The position numbers and the translations under genes are program-made. The notes beneath the pieces are model-generated. The model saw only the letters and a list, made by a program, of their open reading frames with translations, was not told where the DNA came from and did no database searches. Below are positions 45,598 through 58,192 of a DNA stretch of 64,000 nt, in pieces. Each line of letters starts with the position of its first letter. Within the stretch, counting starts at the first letter, position 1. Source of the DNA: Celoporthe dispersa (taxonomy: Eukaryota; Ascomycota; Sordariomycetes; Diaporthales; Cryphonectriaceae); contig WAID01000004.1 in the NCBI GenBank assembly GCA_016584495.1, positions 2,232,001 to 2,296,000 on the forward strand. Direction: 5' to 3'.

Positions 45598-47106
45598 ATG
45601 CCAAAGCCTGTTTCAATGCCCGGAATGGCTGATTTCGATCCCTTTGATGACCAGACTGCTGGTAGTGGTGAGGTAGCTGCCGAGATAGCTGCTCCGTCAG
45701 GTGTCGCGCTCGGTAAGTACGAAACGCGTCACGTTTTCGTAGAGGTCCTTTTGCTAACGAGTATTGAATAGGTACTTTTGGCAAGGACGACGAGGACGAC
45801 GATGAGGATAGCGACGACGATAAAGACAATCGAGTCCCCATTCCGGTAGAAATGTCGAATCCGAGTGCCTCTGCCTCTGAGGGTTCTCGATACTCCTTGC
45901 GCAGTCTTATTCCTGAAGCGAGCCCATTGAGTGGTTTCGATAGTGATCCTTCCCATTCGACTGAGTTGAAGCTTGCACCGGATGGCTGGGTGGTTCTTCC
46001 TTCGATTCCAAAGAGTTACTCCCAGAATAAATCGCGCGCATTATTAAGTCAGTTTTGATACTCCTTTACAGCTATATCAAAATTTGTACTAATCTGATGG
46101 GGTTTTAGATGAGAGAGCGACAGCTTGCAAGCGTGCCATCGAAGAGTCCACAATCAAGCGTTCACCGCTGCCCGCACGGTTCAAGGATGCTATTCTGGAG
46201 TCTTATGCCAAGAATCTTCTCGGAAACATTTCTAGAAGAGTGATTTCTGAATGCTTTGTGAGAGCCGGCTGGGGCTCTCTGATTGTTGCTGAAGTCAAGC
46301 ATGCTGGTCTTCGGGTTATCGACAAGCAAAATCGAGCAGACTCTGCTATTGTCCTGGACGAGGAAGACATTTTGGACAACGATGAGATTCCCTCTACTAT
46401 TGCGCCCAAAAAACGCACGAGAAAAAGCAGTCAGTCTTCGGCTGAAGCAGCTTTCATTTCTCGAAAGCGACAGAAGCAGCAGGCCGATGCTTCTACATCC
46501 GACTCGCAGAATAAGGCTGCTGGAAACGATGATTCCAAACTGCCTTCAATCGACAACTTTCGGAGAGTAGGTGAGCGTATGGTTTGTTGCATTCAATGTG
46601 TCAAGAGTGCTGCTGGCGGAAAATCTGAGGGTGTATGCCTCGACTGCCCCGGAAAGAATATCCAGCGCTGCCAGGCTTGCGCGCAAGGAAATCATAAGTG
46701 CATTCCTGTGCCTCGGGTGATTCTACCTGCAGCTCATTTGTTGCTTGCGGCTCGCCGAATAGTTGGCTTTGGAAAGTCCGATTTCGATGGGAAGCTGATG
46801 AGCTCGAGTCTTCTAGATAAGGCGCGCACAACCTGGAAGACTTCGCTGGCGCTTCACTCTGACGGTCGTTTCTCTGATATTGAGCGTGCTTTGGAGAGCA
46901 ATGGAGGTGCATCTGTGCCGGCCCCCCAGATGTCTATGGTCTCGAATACGCCTTTACAGACGCGTGCAAAAAAGAAGGTTGCCGTGGTTGAAACTCCTGT
47001 TCCCAGTGTGGTGAAGTCCTATAAGGATTGGCACAAGGATCGGCAGAAAGCTGCTGTTCTGATGGACCAGGCTTTCGATCTGCTTGCCCCTGAGCCTTCG
47101 TCTTGA
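45598..47106 (+). CDS. Accessory-type protein with Cys cluster, 462 aa
   Basis: Exons 45598-45712, 45772-46047 and 46109-47106; introns of 59 and 61 bp close the frame exactly. The N-terminal third is acidic and disordered (MADFDPFDDQ, DDEDDDEDSDDDKDN). A helical middle holds AILESYAKNLLGNISRRVIS. A C-terminal cysteine cluster, MVCCIQCVKSAAGG...GVCLDCPGKN..RCQACAQGNHKCIPVP, has at least nine Cys in CxxC-like pairs and probably binds zinc. Similar clusters occur in uncharacterised fungal proteins often found in accessory regions (recollection, not searched). Base composition is clearly AT-richer, with softer codon bias, than the GC-rich genes on both sides, which suggests a different history. 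No enzyme motif; a DNA- or protein-binding role is possible. Confidence 0.7.
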
Positions 47107-47325
47107 GAGATGTTTGAACTTTGGTTTTTGTGCGTGGTTTGACAGAGGAAACTGTTGGTTGGATGGTCCTGAACCAGGAAACTCGTGCGGGAGTTCGATA
47201 CAAATGAAAATCATTCCTTGACCTGGTGTCTCGCATCGTGAAGGTTGAGGGGGGGTGTGAGGAAATATAAGGTGCAGCCAGTTCTAAGAGACTGGCGATC
47301 GTCTTTTCCCCGACAGCATCTCTCT

Positions 47326-49180
47326 CTATATGTCTGGATCCTCACCCTCGCCCGAGACATCATCATCCTGGGTCGTTGCCTTTGCGCCTGGAACCCCAGT
47401 GTCCTTCTCCTCCGCCAGCTCTTCCTCCTCCTCCTGGGCAGGGTGGCCACCGCCCAAGCTATGATGAGCCAAGGGGTTTTTCTCTATCCGGCCGTTGATG
47501 AAGCCGCCAGCCACGCTGTCCTGCCCAGGAGCCCCGCGGAAGATCATATCATATCTCCCAGATAGCGACATGGTCAGGTCATCGCACTCGGCCCCAGAGG
47601 GCCCAGGTAGTTCCTTGTGGGCGACAGCAAGCCGGCGCAGGATCTCCAGGCCCTGAGCCCAAGTCCCATCGACCAATCTGGTGCCTGACAGGGTCAAGAA
47701 GTCCAGCTTGAAACCCCGCTGCTTGAGGCTATCCTCGAGGCACTCCAGGTCGGCAAGGCGGAGGGGTATATTAGATAAGTGAAGGTCCTTTAACTTCGTC
47801 CATGAGAGCGTGGGCCGGCCAGACACCGCACTGGCGCACGGCATGACCGGGGAGGCGAGTTCAAGAGGATGATCCGTATTGAGGCTGCCTTCGGCCCAGC
47901 CGCTGTCGACGGAAAGTCTGAAACGCTCGAGGCTGCTGCTGTGCGTCATGGCGGCGATATACCTGTGAAAGGCTGCTACGGCCTCCACCTCTGGGATCTT
48001 GCAGTCCCGGGAATCCTGTTCTCCCCCGTGGATAAAGGCAAAGTCCCTGGTTCCCATACCGCTCACGGCGGACGCGAGCTTGGCGTGTTTTGCCCCGATG
48101 GCCTCCCGAACGAGTCCGTAATACTGCCCCGCAGGCGTAGTCGTCCGGATGCAGATCCTATCGAGCCTGTGGCCGGCCTCGTGAATGGCAATGGGAAGGT
48201 CAAAGAGGACCTGGCCCGGAGGCGTGCCCACCTGATGGTGCAAGGTTTCGCTCCAGGACAGAGGCTCGACCAGGGCGTCAATGCCGACAAGGCCGGCATA
48301 CTCATCGTCTCTGTTGCCAGGGCCAGCCAGTGTATCATTTTGAGTCACAGCCTCGCCGTCTGGGTATCTGGTGTGCTCGTGGTGGAAGTCCTGTATCTCC
48401 AGAGCCTTCGCGTTCGGCATGCGCGCCATAGCCGCGGCAAGCCTCTCGACAAAGGCGTTGTCCTCCTGCAGGCTCTCCTGTTCGCTGTACCGCAGCTGGT
48501 AGCGCCTGTGCGCAGCATGGAGCAGCCTGGCGTGACAGTGCCCGTCCTCGCCAGGTCTCGAAAGCTCGGAAGAGCTCCCGGGTGCCTGGACCAGATCGGT
48601 CGCACCGCCCGTGCTGATGAGATTCCATGTCTTCAGGACAGGCTTGATCCTCTCCAGCACCGACGCCACCCTCGCTTTCTGCACCACCAGATCCTCCCTC
48701 GCCATAGCCGTACTCCCCAGATGCTGCCCTCTCCAGCGTCCTCTCAAAAGCCCGCTGGTACCTCTGCGCACGCTCCAGGATCCTCCGCACAGCCCAGCCA
48801 GCGAACTCGCCCAAGTCGCCAGCCAGCCGACGCGAAAAACACACCGCCTCCAGCCGGACTATCCGCACCCCCTTCCCGATGAGCGGGTGGCGCGAGACAG
48901 CCTCGAGCCTCTCCAGAGACCGCGTTTTGATGCCTTCCAGCCGGACGTAGTGCACGAGCAGGTGCGAGCTGGCGGCCGCGAAACGGCGGCAGACGAGGCG
49001 CGCGCTGGCGATGTCGGCTGAGGAGCAGGCGAAGTCGGTGTGTGCTGCGCAGTTGGCCGGCCTGTAGGACTTTACGAGGGCCAGGATCTCCAGTAAGATC
49101 TCGTCGGGGAGGGAGAGGATGGTGGCTGCGGGATGGTAGCCGGCCTGGGCAGGAGAAGCTGTGGTGTGGATACTGTCCAT
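47326..49180 (-). CDS. F-box protein, 617 aa (one apparent frameshift)
   Basis: Minus-strand gene in two overlapping frames. The first, from the ATG at 49180, begins with a short tail and an F-box (SLPDEILLEILALVKS ... ARLVCRRFAAASSHLL, residues about 22-75). The second continues with a helical LVVQKARVASVLERIKPVLKTW region, DLEIQDFHHE-type and leucine-rich-like segments (LKDLHLSNIPLRLADLECLE) and an acidic C-terminus. Dropping one base of the CCC at 48696-48698 (GGG on the coding strand) joins them into one 617-aa frame. F-box proteins recruit substrates to SCF ubiquitin ligases; the C-terminal region would be the substrate-binding part. A sequencing error is thought more likely than true inactivation, because both halves read as well-kept protein. 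Confidence 0.72.
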
Positions 49181-49923
49181 TCAGGTATTTTCGGATGGAT
49201 ATCCTGACGAGGTTTCTAGGTTGACATGAGCATGTATGTCCTCGGTGGTGAGTTTTTCTTTTTTTTTTCTTCTTCTTTCCGTCCTTTGGTCTTTTCTTCT
49301 TCTTCTAGGATGGGGGTTTTCGACATTTCACATGCTAATGAGCTGCGCCAGGTACTTATGTCAGTCAGGTCCAAGGCGGGCTTGTGTTAGAAGTTGCTTC
49401 TTTGTTTCCAACTCATGGTATCACAGTAGTACTAGACTCTGGGGCTAGACGCCAGGAGATGGGCGAGTCGCCTTCATGATCTATATATAGGATACTCCTG
49501 AGTGTCATTTTCGTGCTGAAAATTGTGTGATTCACTCTGCATCGCGGTTCCCAAGGTTGCAATCGGTAGACAGGACAGGGAAAAGCGGACCAACCACATT
49601 GTGCAGCCGGGCCAGCAGCATATGCAGTTGGCTCGCAAGTCTCCACAGCCAACAACAGCAAGGGTGACGGGTCATGAACAGATAGGTCAAGGTCTGTTTG
49701 GCGAGGAGAGCTGGCATTTGATTACTGACCTAGGTTAGGGAGGGCATTTATCATCAAGAGCCAACAAGGTCATGACTGTAAAGAAGCAGGTCTAACTATA
49801 GATTAACATTTTACCTCTAATTATACAAGATCTACCATAAATGGAACGGTGCAGAGTCCTGGACAGAATCGAAGGAGACCGGGAAGCCAGGTCTGCCAGA
49901 CCTATTCACCCCTTCATCAAGTC
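49181..49923. other. Intergenic region
   Basis: T-rich stretch at 49254-49310 just outside the F-box start. Otherwise ordinary sequence, moderately AT-rich near 49790-49840; no gene seen. Confidence 0.45.
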
Positions 49924-50856
49924 TCAAAACTTGGACGACATAGCCGAGATGCAGATAGCCGCAAGGGAGCCGAAAAGTGCCATCATGACATTGACTAGCC
50001 CAACAGCCCTAAGTGCCCCAGAGTGCTGAGGAGGTGATGAAGGTGTCCCCGATGCGGACGATAATAGTGGTGCGCTCGTCTTTGTTGCCTTGTGGACAGT
50101 GTTCGATGTTGTCAGCGGCACAGTCGCCGTCTCCTCAGTCATCGCCGCGCTCTCACTACTACTTGCCGTCACCATTGAGGCAGTCGATTCAGGTTCCACC
50201 ACAGGTCCCTGGCTTGTGCTACCTCCACAGTTCCGCCTCACACGTTGTTCGGTGGAGATGGGGTCAAATTTGTTGCGAGATGCTGTTGTATGCTTCGCTA
50301 TCGTGACTGTGGTGTTGTGGGTCGAGGTGACAGTGGTCGCCGCTGCTAGGGTAGTCAGGGCTGTCGAGGTTATGTTGCCCGAGGCAGGACAATACGTCCC
50401 GTGGGGGACACACAGCGCCAGGGCAGAGTGCACAGATGCGTGACCTGTAAGTGTCAGCCGTGGTGTGGCGGGTGGACCCGAGGTCTGGGCCTCTGCTCTT
50501 GATGTGCTACTCGTCGTGTAAGCCGCAGCTGGAGAAACTTCCTCTGCTGAGGCAGCCTGGGCGGTCGCCGAGATACTGACACTCGCGAGAGGCGCGGAGC
50601 TGGTCTGGTGAGGGGGAGAGGAGGCTGTGGTCTCCTCTGTCGCTGTCAGCCATGACTGGTCGATGCTGGCGCTTGTCCCCTGTGCCTCGTTGTCTGGAAA
50701 TGTCGTCTCCAGGGTCGGCAGTGGTGATGATACGGTGGCAAAGACGAGGTCTGTCTCCGTAGCTGGCGTCGGCCCCTCGCAGGAATCCTCTTCAGCGCCC
50801 ACCGCGGCTGAGGAGAAGACCGCGGCGGCAAATGCCAACATGTTTCCGGATCGCAT
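49924..50856 (-). CDS. Ser/Thr-rich secreted, probably GPI-anchored surface protein, 310 aa
   Basis: Intronless minus-strand frame from the ATG at 50856. The N-terminus MRSGNMLAFAAAVFSSAAVG is a signal peptide. The body is Ser/Thr/Ala-rich and low-complexity, as in heavily O-glycosylated wall proteins, with a small Cys-bearing part (ALCVPHGTYCPASGN and RRNCGGS) and several N-glycosylation sites. The C-terminus has small residues (QHSGALRAVG) followed by a hydrophobic stretch (LVNVMMALFGSLAAICISA) to the end, as in GPI-attachment signals. No enzyme domain. Likely a cell-wall or plasma-membrane-attached protein; role unknown. Confidence 0.68.
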   Translation of the reverse strand: MRSGNMLAFAAAVFSSAAVGAEEDSCEGPTPATETDLVFATVSSPLPTLETTFPDNEAQGTSASIDQSWLTATEETTASSPPHQTSSAPLASVSISATAQAASAEEVSPAAAYTTSSTSRAEAQTSGPPATPRLTLTGHASVHSALALCVPHGTYCPASGNITSTALTTLAAATTVTSTHNTTVTIAKHTTASRNKFDPISTEQRVRRNCGGSTSQGPVVEPESTASMVTASSSESAAMTEETATVPLTTSNTVHKATKTSAPLLSSASGTPSSPPQHSGALRAVGLVNVMMALFGSLAAICISAMSSKF

Positions 50857-53800
50857 GTCTAGGAAGGAATTACGTCGAGTCAAGGTGATACGAACCTGCT
50901 GGGGCAGCTGTGTCTGTTGCCTCTTTCATATGAGAGAGGGCTCGTGAAGAAGACAGCCTTGTCTTGTTCTGCCATGGACCAGTCTAATAGTGAGGAACAA
51001 AGGGAGACACATAGGACATATGGACGTAGCCGACAAGGAGGTCATTCAGTCTGACGACGGGCACCGGTCGCTGCAAGGCTCTTTGTATGGCATGTGGCTA
51101 GGCCGTTCCGCCTCTATTTTTGTAATTTCAAATATCCGCCGTAGAACTTTTCTCATACTCTTTGCAAGTCGAGTCACTATATGCTCGGCCGTAGGCATCC
51201 ATTGAAGGGGTGTGATTTGATATCCCGGACAAGAGGTACCAAGGACGCATTGATATGACTGTGTGTTGTTCCATGGTATTCCCGTGCAACCTCACTCGAG
51301 GCACACCTTTCATATGTACACGTCTTCTGCTTCTTGTACCGAAGTTCATTGGGTGTATGTCGGAGCAGAACACTGGTTCTTTGAGAATGTGGACCAACAC
51401 TCCTTCCTGGCAACCAGCTCTCTCGGCCCTCTCGAGCCACCGCTTCTCGCGTCAAGGAAAACACATACATCTCCATGCCGGCTCCCATTCCACCCATTCA
51501 AGAACTGGAGGTGTGTCACCTCGCCGGGAGTGACCCGCAGTAGTTGGTCTTCGCGACGAGCTGAACGCATAGACTGGCGACACGAATGGGCCACCACGTG
51601 ATTGAGAGGCCTCACATGGGGCGACCTCTGCCATAACCTCGTGTTGCGGCGGGGAGGCGGCGTCTGCACGTCGGCGCTAACACGATGGGCCCGCGGTGGA
51701 TGTGCAAGACCGAGCTGGGCCGACCTCCTCCTCCCTTATGGGCGAGTGCTGCTGGCGAGAGAGACACGGAAGATGGAACGGCCAGACCTACCTACTTCGT
51801 TCATGGTCTGCAACCCAAAGATCAATCGGATGTGCCGCACGATAGGGATGCTGTGAGGGAGGGTGTTCATCCGCATGGTAATCAAGGGCACAGATCACCC
51901 GCTCGCGAAGAAGTGCCAGTGAGGGTCTTGTAGGGCTGAAGGGTCGCAGGTTCGGCACCGTGACATGCCTCGGGGAACCCTCTCCAGAGCGTTGCTGATC
52001 CTGCTGATCCCCGCCGTAGATCTGGTCTGGGGAATAATCTTGGTATAGTATGGTGATCATACCGTTATTGTAGCATCGGGTGCAGAGACCCGCGCGTGGC
52101 AGTGTACTGGTGTAGCTGGTTTCACCTGCCCTCCCTTGCGTTTCTCGCTGTTCCGGAATATACACACCACTGTACATGCCATGCTGTAATGTAGGACACA
52201 GGCCAAAAAGTAGGACGAAGCCGACGCTGGTCCCGGGAACGGGGTCTTTGTCCGTACCGCTCGGCCCTTGCGTCGCACCACCGGGGTCTTTCAGCCAATG
52301 GGTCTGATGTTTTCTGCATGCTAGCCCCCACAAGCCCGACCCAGGTAGGTGGGATCTGGCAGCTCTCCACGTCCCATCAAGAGTGACACCCTGGAAGACC
52401 CTGACATCATGTTTGGAAACCACGAGGAGCGTAACAAGACCGTCACCAAGACCGCCAGCCAGCCGTCAAGCTTGGTAGGTGGTGGCACACAGGAATGCCT
52501 CAGAAGCGTGTCGATCCGAGCTGATTAGGCGAGGCGAAACTCGCTGGCTCAGCACAGCCTCGATGAGGGGGCGAGACGTGCCTTGCCCTTTGCGGCGATA
52601 GTCCCTTGGCCCTTTTTGTGGTGTGGCTTGTCGTATGTTGTGTGACCCAATCCTATCTACGTCTGTCAGATTCGACGCGGCATGACGACTGCGGCCATGG
52701 TGACACGCAATCTGGGAGGGAGAGACAAGAGGAAGAAGGAAGAAAAAGAAGAAAAAAGAAGAAAAAAGAGGACAAAGAATCCTTTGGGTTGGGTTGTGCG
52801 TCGTATGTACGAGGTTTTCCCTGTCTTCTTTTTACGCCCCCGCAAGAAGATGAATACGGGCGAGGAAGGAGCACACAAGGCTGGAGGCATGTAAGTTCAG
52901 GTTGATAGTGCACACACGGGATGGCTGTATGCGGTACTATGAGAAACAACATCCTGGCGATGAAGAGGTGGGTTGGGTGCTGGTACCACCAGCGACTTGC
53001 TGTCTTTCCTGGCTGAAGCCGAGATTGAGCCCTGTCTTGATTAATCTACCGTCCTCCTCCCTACTCTTCTTTTTTTCTTTCCTTTCTAGCCTGCTCGATT
53101 CCCAACCACCGAGAATTCCCCTGCTCCACTCACTCACCTTTCCCGTGTACGCGTGTACAATGTGTGTAGTGCTATGTATGTACAGCCGCGCTTCCCAAGG
53201 GCCCATAAATAGTAACGTTTGGGGTCTTGTCTGGGGTCTTCCTGCCTGAGAACGGACTCTAAACAGGACCCGAAAGAGAAGACGAGAAATCCTTGTCCTC
53301 CTCCCGGCGCAGTACCTGAGCGTGCTGAGTACTATGTACTTGATAGTAAGCTCGCGATCAGTGCTGAATTCTAAGATTTTATTTTTTTTTCTTTTGGGAG
53401 GGATCTGCACCAATGCATTCCAGCCCTGGAAGGAGAAAGATTCAAGGTGCATACTTGCAAAACAAAAGAGGCAAGGAGTGAGTGGCCTCCTCTGGTGTTA
53501 GTGCCCGGGTGAGAAACTCACTGGTCACTAGTTGGCCGGTGATCATTGGCTAGCAGTTACTGGCAGTGTGTTCTGGGCCACACCGGCCGCGGGTCGCCCA
53601 TTGCGACAACCCCCCTGGACAGAACCCACCTTGGCCCTCTCCCATGTCAGGTCCATCATCCTCCACATCCAACACAATCCGTCTCACGATTTTGCACTGG
53701 GCGCTTCTGCCAATTTTTTTTATTTTCAGTTTTGCCTTTGGCTTTCTTTCCAGTGTTTAGCATGTCCTCCTGCTCGCTCCCATGTGCTGTTCCATACCGC

Positions 53801-54536
53801 AGAGACACCTGGAGGGGTTGAAACTATCTCTCCTTTGTGCTGGTGCAGCTGCCCAGAGCCTAGTCCCACACAGATACTGTTTCCGCTCTGGTCCTGCTCG
53901 ATTCCTGCTTGTCAAGAGTGCTACGCTACTTTACCGCCTCTGACATCACCCACCCCCTGCCCTGCCTGCTGCCCGCCTGATAGAGGAGCAGCAGCCACCC
54001 TCACCAACCTCCAGCCAGCACCACAGCGACAAGCGACAACCACCAGGATAAAACTGTTTCTTTTCCTGGTCCACCCACAAACCACCTTGCTCAGTCTCGA
54101 CGGACCCAGAACGCAGGTCTCCACCGTCCTTCCAGAGATCTCACCCCCTTATCAGTGGTTGTTAATTTCTCCTGCATGGGAATGTAAATGTCGTCACTGA
54201 AATCGACGGGACCCGATATTGTTGTTTACTCTCCCCCACAACAGTTGCTTGCGCCTTGGTACAGACGACGACTACCTTGCTACCGACCTGAGCGGCCGCC
54301 ACTGTTCTCTCCAGGCACCACGACGGGCTGATCGGTCGATCGACGGGAAGAGCAGGCCTTGCTCGGACGCAGCGAGGGCGCTGTCGTTCACCTGCGCTAC
54401 CTCTCTTGACCGCGCTGGAACAGGGCCCCCTTCTTTGTCCAACCACCCCCCCGCCGGACTTCGTTCCTCCTCGTCCTCGCCCTCCGTCCTCCCTCCCGGG
54501 CCCCGGGAAAGAGCCCACGCCTGAGCGACAAGAATT
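50857..54536. other. Long spacer upstream of the NIPA gene
   Basis: About 3.7 kb. A purine tract (about 52725-52785) and a T/C-rich stretch (53065-53095) are visible. Frames at 51788-52423 (minus) and 53532-54200 (plus) are long but have irregular composition and no recognisable domain, and are treated as non-coding. The last kilobase is pyrimidine-rich and probably leader of the NIPA gene. Confidence 0.45.
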
Positions 54537-56450
54537 ATGGACGCCGCAGGTGCCGTGCTGGCCACAGCACACGAGATATACACCCGAGCGAACGACACAT
54601 CCTCCGGCTCGTCTTCCTCCTCCACCGAGCGACCAGCCTCCTACAAGGTCATCGGTATATGTCTGGCCATCGGCTCAGGCCTGTTTATCGGGTCCTCCTT
54701 CGTCCTCAAGAAGGTAGGCCTGCTCAAGGCGAACGAGAAGTACAACGAGGCCGCGGGCGAGGGCTATGGCTACCTCAAGAACGCCTTCTGGTGGACGGGC
54801 ATGATCTTGATGATCCTGGGCGAGGTCCTCAACTTTGTCGCCTATGCCTTCACCGACGCCATCCTCGTCACCCCGCTCGGCGCCCTGTCCGTAGTCATCT
54901 GCACCATCCTCTCGGCCATCTTCCTCAAGGAGCGCCTGAGCATGGTCGGCAAGGTCGCCTGCTTCCTGTGCATCGTGGGCTCTGTCGTCATCGTCATGAA
55001 CGCCCCCGAGGAGTCGTCCGTCGCGGATATCCAGGAGATGCAGCACTATGTGATCCAGCCCGGCTTCCTGTCTTATGCCGGCGTCATCATCGTCGGAGCC
55101 GCCGTCACTGCCTTCTGGGCTGGTCCCAAGTATGGCAAGAAGAACATGCTGGTGTACATCTCGATCTGTAGCTGGGTCGGAGGGCTGAGCGTCGTTGCGA
55201 CCCAGGGACTGGGCTCCGCGATCGTCGCCCAGGTAGGAGGGGAGTCACAGTTCACCCACTGGTTTCTCTACGTGCTCTTGGTATTTGTCGTCTGCACCCT
55301 CCTGACCGAGATCATCTTCCTCAACGTGAGTAGGCTAGCCAGGCCCCCTTGTCCCCACAGGAGGCGGTCTGTGGTATGGTGGCTGCAGCAGCTGCTAACC
55401 TCTCCCGTATAGAAAGCACTGAATATCTTTAACGCGGCCATGGTCACGCCCACGTACTACGTCTACTTCACCAGCACGACCATCATCACCTCGGCGGTCC
55501 TCTTCCAGGGGTTCAAGGGCACCGTGACATCCATCGTGACGGTCGTGCTCGGCTTCCTGGTGATCTGCTCGGGCGTCGTCCTGCTGCAGCTCTCCAAGTC
55601 GGCCAAGGACGTGCCCGACTCGGCTGTGTTCGCCGGCGACCTCAACCAAATCCACACCATCGCCGAGCAGGAGCAGCCCGAGACGGAGCCCAAGGCCGAT
55701 GCGATCCGCGGTGCGGCGGCCCTGGTCCGCCGGTTCTCGACGGCGCGCGAGAAGATGGAGGTGGAGGAGCTGAAGAGGCTGCGCCTGGAGAAGGAGGCGG
55801 ACCGGCTCGAGGCCGTCAGCGAGGACGCCGTGCCGCAATTTGAATGGGACGGCCTGCGCCGCCGCAGGACCACCCTGGGTAGCCACCACAGCAGGTCCAC
55901 GACGACGCCCGCCCACGCCGCCACCTTCTCGACGCCGCAGGCCGGCGCCATGGGCAGCCCGCACCCGCCGCTGGGCATGTCGCGTTTCCTGACCGAGGAG
56001 GAGCTCGCCGAGCACGACAGGCCCTTCTCCGCCGGCCTGTCCAGCGTCATGGGCACCATCCGCTCGCGCGCCACGAGCGTGCTGCCGGGCCACCCCGACT
56101 TCAGGTCGGGCAGCGTCGACACGACGTCGACCGCGCAGGGCTTTGGCGTCGGCGCAGGCAAGAACAGCAAGGTGCAGAGCCCCATGCACCCGGTGCAGCT
56201 CACCGATATCGCGGTGCCGGCGCAGCACACGGGCGCCAGCAGCCTGAGCCTGGGCAGCAGCGGCTATGGCATCTCGCCCGGCCACACCGAGTACGACCCG
56301 GGGGCGCCAGAGAGACACGTCCAGTTCGGCGGCGAGACGCGCCACACACCGGGCAGCCTGGCGGCCCCCACGCCACCACCGCACGGGACGCCAGAGCGCG
56401 GGTCGGCGAGGCGGCAGTTCTCGTTTCAGAACGTGTTCAAGAGGAACCGA

Positions 56451-56485
<35 letters not shown>

Positions 56486-57100
56486 TCATCATGACGAGGC
56501 GGATGACAGGCCCACATCGTCTAGGAGTAACAGGCCCTTCTCGAGCAGAGGATACTCTGCCCCGCATGTGAAGACCGCGACTGGTATGCCCCAACACCTC
56601 CCCCCCCCCCCCCCGGGGGCCCCCGGGCCCCACTTCCTCTCCCCGTACCACGCTACAGCGATGTGTTTTGCTGACGAATACCCATAGAAGAGGAACGCCT
56701 TGGTCTCGTGCACGGTGGCGACAATGCATCCCGCTCCATGGGATCCCTTCCCTCCTACGAGGAAGATGATGACGACGATGGCAGCCCGGATGACTATGAG
56801 TACGACGACGGCGACCTGAAGTCCTATGCAGACGACAGCCCGAACCGGTACGGCCGCGGCATCACGGGGGCTTCGTCGCGGGGAAGGATGGGAAGCGGCA
56901 GCAGCAGCGGCGGCGGTAGTGGAGATGAGAAGGGCCTGGGCATCAGCGGCGCCCATGAGCACGACGATGGCGAGAGGCGCCGTGAGGCGCAGGGTGGCAC
57001 GCCGCCGAGGCCACCGGTCCACGGCACACCGCCAAGGTATGGCACGCCTGGGAGTGGTAGGGGAACGCCACAGGGAGGACGACCCGGTGCATTCATATGA
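54537..57100 (+). CDS. NIPA-type magnesium transporter with long disordered tail, 790 aa
   Basis: Exons 54537-55325, 55413-56583 and 56688-57100 (introns 87 and 104 bp). The first 340 residues are the NIPA/DUF803 membrane domain with about nine helices: GICLAIGSGLFIGSSFVLKK, GEVLNFVAYAFTDAILVTPL, GALSVVICTILSAIFLKE, then VTPTYYVYFTSTTIITSAVL and FKGTVTSIVTVVLGFLVI. Relatives move Mg2+ and other divalent cations across plasma or endosomal membranes. The remaining 440 residues are cytosolic, with a charged helix (AREKMEVEELKRLRLEKEA), Ser/Thr/Pro/Gly-rich sequence, a polyQ run of about ten, an acidic DDDDDG segment and GTP-repeats (GTPPRPPVHGTPPRYGTP). Human NIPA proteins are about 330-400 aa, so the tail is a large fungal extension and a likely site of regulation. 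Confidence 0.92.
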
Positions 57101-58192
57101 TGTGAACCGTCAAGGGGACAGACACATCCGGCCGTTTCTAGACAACACTCTGGATCCTTCACCACTACACAACCCACATCACGATCGAAGAGATAGGCTC
57201 GCGCTGTTCTTCTGTACGATACTGGCATGATGACGATGAATTCTTCACGCGGTGTTTGCGGTGTGTTGGGTTTTGTCTCGTGGATCAATAAATTCTCTTT
57301 TTTTTTTTTCTCGGTGGAGAAGGAGGGAGGGAAAAGGGAGGGAAGTCTATGGATGGTGCGACAGCGCGGACGGGAATAAAAAGGCCAAAAGATAGAGGAG
57401 TGTGTACACACAAGGAGCGGGAGGCGGCGTCTGGGTTGGATGTCTGGGGGAGCTGAACCAGAAAGAGAGCGAGAGAGAGCATGGTCAAGGCGACTGACTG
57501 TAGATAGGCGGGTGGGTGCATTCACTGGCTTTTTTTTTTCTTTCTGGATACACGGCATGTTTGGCTCCTCATGGTATATATATGTATAGAAGGACTAAAG
57601 ACAGAGAGAGAGAGGCCTCTTCTCCTGTATAGCTGTAAAATGATACAAGTATGGAGCTTGCCGACATATGAACGCTCGACCCGTGACTGCGCTTACTTGG
57701 CTGAAGAGGCTGGCGTGGATGATGCAGAGTCTGAACAAAACACACCTTGCCCAGCAATGTTAACGTGCCTTCCTCGCTGACAAGAGCCACGAGGCCAAGG
57801 CCTTCTTTGAGTGCAAGATCCAGAAGAGGAGAAGGCTGGAAGGAGCCAAGGGGGTCTCGCAAAGGCCTGACACTATGTCATTCCTCACAGGATAGAAACT
57901 GCCAAGTATCTTGTCCTCCACATGAGCTTTCTGAGCAATGCTCGATGCCATCCCAGACGAAATAACCTCAGCAGTATATTTACTGAGTCGAGGTCCCAAA
58001 ATCACGCCCTGGACTCGGGTGTCTATCAGCTTTCCTGTCGCGCTCACGATTCTCAACCTTTATTGCCTTGGCTGGCCGACCGACTCCTCACCATCATTCT
58101 TTTTCCATGCCTCCTCGGCCTGTTCTGCCTCTCGACGGCTACTCTCCTGCTCGCCGTCGCTGCATCGTCAGCTCGACCCTCCCAGGCTCACT
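57101..58192. other. Intergenic region
   Basis: Poly-T runs at about 57299-57310 and 57531-57539 (A-rich on the other strand); no gene recognised. Sequence just before 58193 is C/T-rich, probably leader of the deacetylase gene. Confidence 0.45.

Noticed and set aside
51788..52423. 211-aa minus-strand frame in the spacer before NIPA
   Set aside because: Irregular composition, no domain, no signal peptide, no supporting splice pattern.
53532..54200. 222-aa plus-strand frame upstream of NIPA
   Set aside because: Pro/Cys/Ser-rich frame in pyrimidine-rich sequence; more likely the NIPA leader.
55395..56729. 444-aa minus-strand frame opposite the NIPA tail
   Set aside because: Antisense shadow; composition explained by the opposite coding strand.
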